Below are positions 35,101 through 40,820 of a stretch of DNA of 42,440 nucleotides, piece by piece. Position 1 is the stretch's first letter, and every line of letters starts with the position of its first letter. The position numbers and the translations under genes are program-made. The notes below the pieces were generated by a model. It saw only the letters and a list, made by a program, of their open reading frames with translations, did no database searches and was not told where the DNA came from. The stretch comes from Taishania sp. (GTDB taxonomy: Bacteria; Bacteroidota; Bacteroidia; Flavobacteriales_D; Crocinitomicaceae): positions 1-42,440 of the forward strand of contig JASLGM010000029.1 of the NCBI GenBank assembly GCA_030150045.1, in the 5' to 3' direction.

Positions 35101-36277
35101 TGTAGCGAGTGTAAGAATTGGTGATACGATGGGAGATCCAACTCCAGCCATCAAATACACCCTAGAGAATAATATTTATTCTTCGGCAGTAACATTGGAC
35201 GATAATGGAACGATTGTAAACACACAGGAATATTATCCGTTTGGAGAAACTTCATTTGGTAGTTATGGTAAGAAACGCTATCAATATGTTGGCAAGGAAC
35301 GAGATGAAGAAAGCGGGTTGTATTATTATGGGGCAAGGTACTTTTCGCCTTGGATAGTGAGGTTTATTTCCGTTGACCCATTAGCATCGAAATATGCGCA
35401 GTTAAGTCCGTATAATTATTCGGATAACAACCCGATTAACGATTATGACATTGACGGGATGCAGAATAATAATACGGAGAGTAGTCCTCAAGGAGGAAGT
35501 AATAACAGTTCACAACCCAAAGTTCATTATTATAATGAAATAATAAATGATAACGGAGAAATTGTTAAGCAAGTTAATAATAAAGGAGAAGAGGTTGATC
35601 GTTTATATAGTCATTCTAACAGTATAGCAAATTTAAAATTAAAAGATCAACATTGGGATGCTTCAGAAGTTACTGATATAATAAGAGTATGGAATACTCA
35701 TGGAAAATTGATTGGAGAATATTTATCAAAAGGAAGTAATCCAATACAACAATCTTTTACTTTTGAAAATGATATTTTTCCAATGACCTTAGGAGAGGAA
35801 GGAGGAGAGTCTAATCATATAAATGATAAAGGTGGATATACAAATTACGGAATAACAATAGGTACATGGAAAAATTGGGCAAAAAGACTTGGTGTTGAAG
35901 GCACAAAGGAAACTCTCTCCAAAATAACAGTCGAACAGGCTCAATATATCGCTAAAAATGGATATTGGAATCAAATTCACGGAGATAAAATTTTAGACAA
36001 ACAAGTTGCTGGATTGTATTTTGACACTCAATTTAACGGTGGAGGGATTTCTGTAATGAGAGCTACTCTGACTAAACTTGGCGTGAATATGGCGGATAAA
36101 TTATCAGCAAAAGAAATGATAATGTTCATTAATTCTTACGATCCAGAAGTGGTTTTTAATACATTTAAAGAAAAGCGGATAGAAAGATATTTGATGTTAA
36201 TTGAGAGAGATTCCACTCAAGAAACTTTTAGAAATGGTTGGCTAAATAGAACGAATAGATTTATATATAAAAAATAA
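29159..36277 (+). CDS. tcB-tcC: Tc toxin TcB-TcC fusion with C-terminal GH108 muramidase
   Basis: A 2372-aa protein. An SpvB-type N-terminus (about 15-80, FSPDLFTGTGNFSVPVAVPA) is followed by an FG-GAP/VCBS-like propeller with repeats such as DLNGDGITDVLRNG (345-570), a TcdB middle region, many Rhs/YD repeats, and the Rhs core end YYGARYFSPWIVRFISVDPL then NPINDYDIDGM near 2101. This is the TcB-TcC cocoon. The variable tail (about 2103-2372) contains GEEGGESNHINDKGGYTNYG then ITIGTWKNW, the GH108 catalytic region, and a PG_binding_3-like end with AGLYFDTQFNGG and FRNGWLNR. GH108 enzymes cut the glycan backbone of peptidoglycan. The payload therefore appears to be a cell-wall hydrolase. Confidence 0.9.
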   Translation: MSNTKGTSAIVPPSGGGAQSGIGEKFSPDLFTGTGNFSVPVAVPAGRNGFQPELTLGYSTGNGNGSFGMGWALGIPGVTRKTNRGIPVYNDNEDVFLLSGAEDLVPVKQEKETIQSGNETVSWQRMYYRPRTEGLFARIIHHKKSNGEDYWEVRSKDGLVSIYNQVVANPENRNAIFAWHLGKTIDPFGNEILYEYERELVVSNSTTQPHSYDQLYLSSIRYAQYYENDEKKYLCEVRFNYEERPDAFSVYRQGFEMRTTKRCATIETYTHADEIRKVKTYHFNYLQERPLNGTSLLASLGVEGHNGEESEWMPPLEFGYSTFKPSARLLEEITGNIPSLSLAQQGYELTDVTGNGLPDLLQMDETGTRYWPNKGNGRFAPPKTVPVSPSIHLGNQGVRLIDANGDGRNDLLVNNGIQAGYFSGSFDSVWDEKNYRPYSNIPSFNFADPEVQFMDLNGDGITDVLRNGAKFECYFNDPEKGFDKVRVTEKTFANFSFADPRIRFADMTGDGLQDIVLLSSGRVQYWPNLGYGRFGKAVSMKNAPRFPEQYNPAQVLLGDLDGDGQADIAFVQNNSVTLYVNQSGNGFSEGIKITGTPAVHSAESLRIADIMGTGQAGIVWSQAVPMGTKGRMFFLDFTGSNKPYLLQEMNNNMGSITRVEYGSSIHHYLRDEKKPLTRWKTQLPFPVLVVNRVEVLDLLSGGKLATQYNYHNGYWDGAEREFRGFAQVDTQDTETFERFTSTSLIEQEGNNLNIPEHLTFEQYTPPVLTKSWFYPGPVGSDFTRWEELDFSDQYWQGDINLLDRTQDTKALLTSLPRRARRDALRTLRGTLLRSETYGLDGTPLQSRPYTVTENLMGLRLEFKPSDNPTLFTGWKKSGQGYWAGTGYVFFPFSVAQRTTQYERGNDPMHSFSFTKGYDTYGNAEGQLSVGLPRGANPLSGGNGNYLGTYGISEYIYKDIANEQYMVDRVKRSISYDATRTANNTTVFAYRDFVFDSNTLPVIGCSLNFYDGTAFEGLPHGEIGEFGVMVRSETLVITDSIIANAYGTNTPECFKANPDWSSANGYPADFEGLLQNGDERLGYKDRRTGYPNHISGWYAEGERMKYDWQDSLITNPVGLVLESKDVFDNRSTIEYDAYQFLPLNTKQWLNGTDYLETKAEYDYRTFQINKVTDPNDNISEFDFSPLGLLKATAVIGKGTQGDYKSSSGGFYERYAPSVQMEYDFFAFKNEGNPVWVKTIQREQHYQEEENSPTIVKVEYSDGFGRLLQTRAQAEDVIFGGSTSSPTSSPLFGSSGLSADQNTGNAPAVGTERDENDPLNVVVSGWQIYNNKGAVVEQYEPFFDKGFDYSLPQLSSTGGIIAPQLGVKVKMYYDTIGRVVRTVNPDNSEQRVVYGVPTALNTPDSFTPTPWENYAYDANDLAPFTNPGSNVPQSNWYTPKSSLTDALGKTIQTTEHKAHYNADTEAYEDVVMRYVYDIRGNLLEVRDPYNRKVFEHIYDLRPPQEDENGEKQPLAPLWTKHIDSGESVVLLDATGKPIESTDAKNARSLSSYDTLNRPIHGWSQNNGSDTLRLTAFAIYGEQATNPKDINLLGQLWQLYDESGKIESVAFDFKGNLLSKKQQVISSTVLKVALDNYETYLVDWTGLPNILDTTVFETSSAFDALNRVTKITLPENVNSERKEITPTYNRAGALEKVSYDGTEYVENIAYNAKGQRLLIAFGNDIMTRYVYDNRIFRLLRQRSEKYAKTQTGNTITYTPQSGTNKQDDKYIYDLIGNIFNINVRTTGCGVGGTDSLDKVFDYDPLYRVISGTGRENVSGGNYPFPGWDDFVRSSDPNTTQAYTRKYAYDKVGNVQQIKQLGTSGFTRDFNYISSRNQLQNVEIGANNYNYSYDNVGNQLTENTERHFEWDAANRLLLFKNQIGSSEPSVIAQYLYDSAGNRVKKIVRKQGGNYEITTYIDSVFEYFTDEVEEQNNIYIMDNQSRVASVRIGDTMGDPTPAIKYTLENNIYSSAVTLDDNGTIVNTQEYYPFGETSFGSYGKKRYQYVGKERDEESGLYYYGARYFSPWIVRFISVDPLASKYAQLSPYNYSDNNPINDYDIDGMQNNNTESSPQGGSNNSSQPKVHYYNEIINDNGEIVKQVNNKGEEVDRLYSHSNSIANLKLKDQHWDASEVTDIIRVWNTHGKLIGEYLSKGSNPIQQSFTFENDIFPMTLGEEGGESNHINDKGGYTNYGITIGTWKNWAKRLGVEGTKETLSKITVEQAQYIAKNGYWNQIHGDKILDKQVAGLYFDTQFNGGGISVMRATLTKLGVNMADKLSAKEMIMFINSYDPEVVFNTFKEKRIERYLMLIERDSTQETFRNGWLNRTNRFIYKK

Positions 36278-36281
36278 GACA

Positions 36282-36698
36282 ATGAAGACATTTTTTAGTA
36301 TACCATTAATGGTGTTTTTCCTTTATTCATGCAAAGGGAAAGATTCTTTACAAAGAAACGAAAAAAAAATAGGTGTAAAAAATCAAGTAAATGATACGAT
36401 ACATTATACTTATCGAGATACAAATCTTATTTTTGACATTGAATGTACAGATTCTATACCATATTCCCATTTGATAATATTGAATGCTGGTCAAGGAATT
36501 AATGAGAAAATCGATTTTTCGGGCAATGAAAAATCTTTCTTTGAACATTATCAAAAAAAAATGAAAATGTTTTCTTATTTTTCTTTTGATACACTGAAGT
36601 GTGAGTATAAAATATATAATGACACGTTAGAATTTATTTTTATGGAAGGATATGATCTTTTTAGCAAAGGAGATCGTTTTTTTTTAATTAGGAGATGA
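36282..36698 (+). CDS. Lipoprotein, putative immunity to the GH108 toxin tail
   Basis: A 138-aa protein with a lipoprotein signal: MKTFFSIPLMVFFLYSCKGK, lipobox L-Y-S-C17. The mature part of about 120 residues is mixed alpha/beta with no family I recognise. It starts 4 bp after the stop of the TcB-TcC gene, directly behind the toxin tail. Cognate immunity genes stand there in Rhs and other polymorphic toxin loci. A muramidase acts in the periplasm, and a periplasm-facing lipoprotein is the right place to block it. The immunity role is inference. Confidence 0.7.
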   Translation: MKTFFSIPLMVFFLYSCKGKDSLQRNEKKIGVKNQVNDTIHYTYRDTNLIFDIECTDSIPYSHLIILNAGQGINEKIDFSGNEKSFFEHYQKKMKMFSYFSFDTLKCEYKIYNDTLEFIFMEGYDLFSKGDRFFLIRR

Positions 36699-36783
36699 AT
36701 GGGTAATGTATTCAATGTGTTGATATGAGTAATTAAAAATCAAAAAGATTATATCGAATTTTAAAGCAGAAAGTAAAATCTAA

Positions 36784-37006
36784 AGGTATGTCAAAACAGA
36801 GGAAGGCAATATGATTTCTTACATACCACAAAGTGGAACCAATAAGCAGGATGACGGCTTCAATTTTGATTTAGTTGGAAACATTCTGAAAATACTACAC
36901 CGTGTAAACGATTGTGGAATTTCAGGAAGTATGTTAGGAAGCAATGCCTTAGACCGAAATTTTGATTACGACCCGCTTTATCGTGTTATTTCGGCTGACG
37001 GACGGG
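36784..37006 (+). pseudogene. Orphan Rhs/TcC fragment
   Basis: Translated from 36787, this gives YVKTEEGNMISYIPQSGTNK, continuing through FDYDPLYRVISADGR. It matches the Rhs region of the TcB-TcC protein near 34385-34590 (YAKTQTGNTITYTPQSGTNK, then FDYDPLYRVISGTGR). Sequence before and after does not match, and no full domain is present. The homology ends at an IS1-like end at 37005. It is the relic of an earlier or alternative TcC tip displaced downstream. Confidence 0.85.
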
Positions 37007-37027
37007 TAATGTTATCAATTATCGGAT
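37005..37027 (+). repeat. IS1-like terminal repeat, solitary
   Basis: GGTAATGTTATCAATTATCG followed by GAT aligns with the classic IS1 end (GGTGATGCTGCCAACTTACT) and with the second copy at 37161-37182. It abuts the end of the Rhs fragment, so an IS1-type element probably interrupted that fragment. Confidence 0.6.
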
Positions 37028-37091
37028 ATTTCAATCTTAAATTATAACATGTTGAAAAACAGAATTATTTTTATTTTTAATGAGTTGAAAT

Positions 37092-37123
37092 GGGTGGACA
37101 GATAGTCTGCCCGTTTGTTTTTT
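37092..37123 (+). terminator. Rho-independent terminator after the Tc region
   Basis: GGGTGGAC-AGATA-GTCTGCCC forms an 8-bp stem using two G-U pairs, followed by GTTTGTTTTTT. It lies downstream of the toxin, lipoprotein and Rhs fragment and may end that transcript. Confidence 0.65.
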
Positions 37124-37160
37124 GATAGTTTATATAGTTTTAAATTGAGTAATCTCGTAT

Positions 37161-37850
37161 GATGTGTTATCAACTATCGGATTTATGAAATGTAGGTATT
37201 GTAAAAGTGAAAACGTTGTTAAAAATGGTTTTCAATCAACTGGTTGCAGAAAGTATTATTGTAAAGATTGTCTTCGTTATTTTCAGGAATGTTATGTTTA
37301 TCAATCTTCCATTACAGAAGACAAGCAGATAATTACACTTACCAAAGAAAGTTGCGGTATTCGGAGTATTGGACGGATTTTGAATATTTCTCCTTCAACA
37401 GTAATCAGACGTATCAAGAAAATAGCGAGCAACCTAGAACGTCCGTATCCAATACTGAAAGGAAAAATCTATGAGGTGGATGAATTGTTTACGTATCTCC
37501 GAGATAAAGACAACCGTATTTGCGTTGCCTATTCTTATGAACCAAAAACGGGATTTGTTATGGATATTTCTGTTGGAACCCGTTGCAAACAGACACTCCG
37601 AAGAGTAACAGAAACCCTAATATTGTCCGAAGCAAAAATCATTTATACAGATGGATTGGATTTGTATAAGCAGCTTATTCCTGATAGTATTCACAAAAAA
37701 CACAGAAGGTGTACAAATCACATCGAACGCCAAAACCTGACGTTGAGAACACACTTGAAGCGATTAAACAGGAGAACAATTTGTTATTCAAAATCGTTGA
37801 CAATGCTTTTGGCAGTAGTGAAAATTTACTTTTGGTATTTGGAGTAACTT
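37161..37850 (+). mobile_element. IS1-family insertion sequence, right end not found
   Basis: The left terminal repeat GATGTGTTATCAACTATCGG then AT (37161-37182) directly precedes a full IS1-type transposase. No inverted copy of this repeat is visible after the transposase stop at 37847, where the replication-module gene begins at 37867. The element therefore seems to lack its right end, or the end is strongly degenerate. Confidence 0.7.
37185..37847 (+). CDS. IS1-family transposase, single-frame InsAB
   Basis: I start this 220-aa protein at the ATG at 37185 (MKCRYCKSENVVKNGFQSTG); the upstream GTG at 37164 lies inside the terminal repeat. An InsA-like zinc finger with paired cysteines (1-35) and an HTH (IGRILNISPSTVIRRIKKIA) come first. 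The InsB-like DDE domain follows: D in YEVDELFTYL, D in IIYTDGLDLYKQL, and HIERQNLTLRTHLKRLNRRT then ICYSKS. InsA and InsB are fused in one frame, so no programmed frameshift is needed. It is complete, though the IS lacks a visible right end. Confidence 0.88.
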   Translation: MKCRYCKSENVVKNGFQSTGCRKYYCKDCLRYFQECYVYQSSITEDKQIITLTKESCGIRSIGRILNISPSTVIRRIKKIASNLERPYPILKGKIYEVDELFTYLRDKDNRICVAYSYEPKTGFVMDISVGTRCKQTLRRVTETLILSEAKIIYTDGLDLYKQLIPDSIHKKHRRCTNHIERQNLTLRTHLKRLNRRTICYSKSLTMLLAVVKIYFWYLE

Positions 37851-37866
37851 TTTTAGGAAATACAAC

Positions 37867-38493
37867 TCACTTCCTCAAGTCTTCTGCATTTTCAGGAAAT
37901 GTGATGAGGTTAAACATTTCACGAAGTCGTGAACGAACTCGATTACCATATAGCTTCTCCAATTCATTTGCATTGAGGTTGGTTGTGGCGTGGGTTATTA
38001 TTCCTCGGTAACGCAGTAGGTCATATCTGCTCAATAGAATTTCTGCCATAACATTTGATTCATTGCCAAAATGTTTCATGTTCTGTTCAATTCCCAAATC
38101 GTCGAAACAATAGATTGTATCGCTGTTTCCGTATTTATGGATTGTGTCATATCCATTTTGTAAGAATTCTCCTGCAATGGCTCTGGTTGGTTTTACGGTA
38201 TATTTTCTGTGTTGGTGGGTAAGGATGTTGAACAACTGCATCAATGATGTTTTTCCGCAACCGATAGTTCCAACCAGTAAAATTCCTTTGTCGGGATCAA
38301 TATTGTGTTTCTTACAATTTTCTTCATCCCGAATAGCGTACATCATCAGTTTTTTGAGAATGGTTTTGTTAACTCTCAAAATCCGAAAGTTGCTGCCAAA
38401 TCGTTTTTGCCCGAAATCGGAAAGGTATTTCATTGTGAGCATGAAATCGTAAATGATTTCGTTTTCTTTGATTTCAAAATGTTTTTGTTCCAT
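37867..38493 (-). CDS. DnaC/IstB-like AAA ATPase
   Basis: A 208-aa protein. Walker A is in GILLVGTIGCGKTSLMQLFN (about 70-89) and Walker B in YCFDDLGIEQ (about 128-137). Sensor and arginine-finger-like residues lie in ATTNLNANELEKLYGNRVRS. This is the DnaC helicase-loader/IstB class. Next to a replication-initiator-like gene it most likely loads the host helicase on the island's origin. It begins 13 bp after the upstream gene's stop and ends beside the IS1 transposase. Confidence 0.8.
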   Translation of the reverse strand: MEQKHFEIKENEIIYDFMLTMKYLSDFGQKRFGSNFRILRVNKTILKKLMMYAIRDEENCKKHNIDPDKGILLVGTIGCGKTSLMQLFNILTHQHRKYTVKPTRAIAGEFLQNGYDTIHKYGNSDTIYCFDDLGIEQNMKHFGNESNVMAEILLSRYDLLRYRGIITHATTNLNANELEKLYGNRVRSRLREMFNLITFPENAEDLRK

Positions 38494-38506
38494 AGGTCAC
38501 AAAGTT

Positions 38507-39256
38507 TTATAATGGGATGTCGTAGCGTTTGTTTTCGTTGACGTGGAGATTTGAAGTTGCTGTTGGTTCCGGTTTCTCGAAACGCTTTGCGTTGAGCATC
38601 CAGTTTCGTGCAGCTGCTTTCCAGTCTTTCATTTTTGTTTTTCCTCCTACTAACCAACCGTTAGATTCAAAATAATTGTAGAATTTCTCTGCTTCGGTTG
38701 TGGTATTTTCTTTTTCAAGAAAGTAATTTTTGATTTCTTCACTATCAGGTGCAATAAATCGATCCCTTACATTTTTTTGTTTTTGGGGAGTGGAAGGAAA
38801 TTCGTTTGAAGAATTTTCCTTCTCTCTTGTTTTAATGTTTATATGTTTTCTTTTGTTTATACTGTTTATAGAAGGTCGCACAGCCCTTTCACAACCTTTA
38901 TCGGTAGCTTTACTACTACCTTTATCACAACTATTATCAGTACCCTTATCGAAATTGAACAGGTTGACGGTACTCCCTTTCAATGGGTTGAAAGAGGGTA
39001 GATATTGAATATAACCGTAGGTGTCCAATTCCTTCAGACACTTGGTGTACGTGTTGGTTGAACCAATTTTTGAAATCTCCATCATTTCGTTTCTGCTGAT
39101 TGAAATGGGGTTTTGAAAGCGATTCAGATTCCAGAACTGGAACAATGCCATGTACAGACTGACGTGTGCTGTTGTCAGTCTGTCATCTCTGGCAATTAAT
39201 TCATAAAAACCCGCCAAATGCTGAATGTAGTTGACGGGTGTTCTATTGGCTTTCAT
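38507..39256 (-). CDS. Replication-initiator-like / DnaD-like protein
   Basis: A 249-aa protein. The N-terminal part (1-90) is a winged HTH (LTTAHVSLYMALFQFWNLNR, then IGSTNTYTKCLKELDTYGYI). A low-complexity linker with repeated DKG units (KGTDNSCDKGSSKATDKGCE) is followed by a C-terminal DnaB_2-like helical end, KTKMKDWKAAARNWMLNAKR. This plan is that of primosomal DnaD-type proteins of phages and mobile islands. It sits between the excisionase-like and helicase-loader genes. The repeated linker codons (plus strand about 38885-38955) may vary in number. Confidence 0.7.
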   Translation of the reverse strand: MKANRTPVNYIQHLAGFYELIARDDRLTTAHVSLYMALFQFWNLNRFQNPISISRNEMMEISKIGSTNTYTKCLKELDTYGYIQYLPSFNPLKGSTVNLFNFDKGTDNSCDKGSSKATDKGCERAVRPSINSINKRKHINIKTREKENSSNEFPSTPQKQKNVRDRFIAPDSEEIKNYFLEKENTTTEAEKFYNYFESNGWLVGGKTKMKDWKAAARNWMLNAKRFEKPEPTATSNLHVNENKRYDIPL

Positions 39257-39257
39257 G

Positions 39258-39542
39258 TTACAGAGAATTACGCTTATTGGACTCCAATACTTTTGTAATT
39301 TCCCCTTTGTCGTAGAAAATAACTCCTCCGACTTTTGTGTAAGGAATTGTGCCGTTAATTCTCAGGGTTTGGAGTGTTCCGGGAGAAATTCCGAGCATTC
39401 GCTGTACATGATGTGATTTAATCCAGGTTGTTTCTTCCTGTTTGATCGGTTGATTACTGTCCTGAATAATCGCCTTGATGTTTTCTGTTAGCTTTTCCCC
39501 AAATCGTTCCAAATCTTCCGGGGTAATAATTTCTATTGCCAT
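39258..39542 (-). CDS. Excisionase-like HTH_17 protein
   Basis: A 94-aa protein. WIKSHHVQRMLGISPGTLQT, then LRINGTIPYTKVGGVIFYDK, is the MerR-like HTH_17 signature of Bacteroidota excisionases and recombination directionality factors. The first 40 residues form a separate helix. It starts one base after the replication gene's start region and is transcribed with it. It may control excision, replication-gene expression or both. Confidence 0.8.
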   Translation of the reverse strand: MAIEIITPEDLERFGEKLTENIKAIIQDSNQPIKQEETTWIKSHHVQRMLGISPGTLQTLRINGTIPYTKVGGVIFYDKGEITKVLESNKRNSL

Positions 39543-39681
39543 TTTACTCGTTTTATGGATTAATGTGACAAAGCTGATTTATTTGAATGAATTTAGTTCA
39601 CAAGTTGAGTGAACTTGGGAAGTTTTTTGTTTTGGAACAAATGAGAAAATATATAAGGAGTAGAATAGCCAGTTTTTCTAA

Positions 39682-40551
39682 CTATTTTTCGTGTTCTTCA
39701 ATGAATTGTATCAAACTGTTTTTCAGACTATCTATGAATGGTGTAGGGATTCTTTTTCGTTGTTTTATTTCTGTAAAACTACGGTATGGATCGGAAAGTT
39801 TCACATTGAAGAACACCTCGAATTCTTCCACTATTTTTTTGATTTCGACATCTCCTTTATTGATCACACCTTGGGAAAAAAGTGCGTAGATAAGCTCTAT
39901 TAATGCGACTTTTGAAGCTGTCCATGAAAATTCCGAACTCGGAACTTTCGCTTTTTTGCTTCTTTTTTCGATAAAATGAATTTTCGTCCGCTTTTTTTCT
40001 AAAAAATCCTGCAATTTGATGTTTGCCAGCATGCGTGCAACAAGGTAACTTCCGTTCGTTGTATGATTTTTATCCGTGTCCAAAAGACGTGAAATGGGAA
40101 TAATGTCAGGAGTTAAGTTTTCACGAAGAAAATAAGTGCTGTCACAAAACACGTCGCCACTTCTGAGATAACTTATAAAATCAATGTTTGAAGCAGAAAA
40201 ACGTTCTATCTTTTTTGTTTCCCTTTTGACGTATTTTTTCATGGCTTTGGTGTTTCCAATCGGAATACGTGTCAGGATTTTAGAAACCTTACAATAGAAA
40301 ATTAATTTTGATACAATTAGTGGTTTACAATTTTTGAAATAATCAATTTCCTCTTCTTTGGAGTGAAATTCATACTTGGATGCAAAGCCTTGTAATTGGT
40401 TGTAGTAACTTAATACCACGGATTTACATTTTTCCGATTCCTCGAAATTGATGCTGACAGAATTACTAATCTTAGTCGTTTCTTTCTCCAGCTGATCCAT
40501 TAGTTTACTAAAGTAATTTTTCATACTATTTAGGTTTTTGAATTCTTCCAT
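39682..40551 (-). CDS. rteC: RteC-family regulator
   Basis: A 289-aa protein with the RteC pattern: an all-helical N-terminal half, YFKNCKPLIVSKLIFYCKVS (about 90-109), a central FLRENLTPDI-like block, and a C-terminal winged helix with FSWTASKVALIELIYALFSQ and GDVEIKKIVEEFEVFFNVKL. RteC activates excision genes in CTnDOT-type elements. Here it probably links the replication/excision genes to inducing signals. It is separated from the HTH_17 gene by about 140 bp. Confidence 0.85.
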   Translation of the reverse strand: MEEFKNLNSMKNYFSKLMDQLEKETTKISNSVSINFEESEKCKSVVLSYYNQLQGFASKYEFHSKEEEIDYFKNCKPLIVSKLIFYCKVSKILTRIPIGNTKAMKKYVKRETKKIERFSASNIDFISYLRSGDVFCDSTYFLRENLTPDIIPISRLLDTDKNHTTNGSYLVARMLANIKLQDFLEKKRTKIHFIEKRSKKAKVPSSEFSWTASKVALIELIYALFSQGVINKGDVEIKKIVEEFEVFFNVKLSDPYRSFTEIKQRKRIPTPFIDSLKNSLIQFIEEHEK

Positions 40552-40590
40552 TTTACGGCAGTAAAATCTAACTTGTTCGCTATAAACAAA

Positions 40591-40618
40591 AAACGCCTAG
40601 CAGTTATGCCAGGCGTTT
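40591..40618. terminator. Terminator between symE and rteC
   Basis: AAACGCCT and AGGCGTTT close a hairpin with an inner GCA/TGC stem. It lies 21 bp beyond the symE stop and 40 bp before the rteC start, so it likely ends the integrase-symE transcript. Confidence 0.75.
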
Positions 40619-40638
40619 GATGATGGGAATACGGATTT

Positions 40639-40818
40639 TCAATCTGCCAATGTAATGACTAATTTGTTTTTCTGCTGTTCAATCTGAACGTTTTGACCGG
40701 GTTTAAACCCTGCGTCTTCGAGCCATTTTCCTTTCAGAAGAATTTCAGGAACAATAACGTACTTAAAGGTTCTACTAACCGTTTTCGGTTGAATTTTCAG
40801 TTTCCGTGTTTTTTTCAT
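40639..40818 (-). CDS. symE: SymE-family toxin-like protein
   Basis: A 59-aa protein starting MKKTRKLKIQPKTVSRTFKY. VPEILLKGKWLEDAGFKPGQ followed by NVQIEQQKNKLVITLAD is the SymE pattern of an AbrB/SpoVT-like swapped barrel. SymE of E. coli is an SOS-linked toxin controlled by an antisense RNA; Bacteroidota copies in mobile elements are uncharacterised. It starts 2 bp after the integrase stop and is translationally coupled to it. An antisense RNA on the plus strand is possible but not visible. Confidence 0.85.
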   Translation of the reverse strand: MKKTRKLKIQPKTVSRTFKYVIVPEILLKGKWLEDAGFKPGQNVQIEQQKNKLVITLAD

Positions 40819-40820
40819 GG

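Noticed and set aside
37848..38000. Right terminal repeat of the IS1-family element
   Set aside because: No inverted copy of GATGTGTTATCAACTATCGG was found after the transposase, and the next gene starts 20 bp later.
38880..38960. CRISPR-like or tandem repeat array
   Set aside because: The short repeats are codons of a low-complexity DKG linker inside the replication gene. No CRISPR spacing or cas gene is present anywhere in the window.
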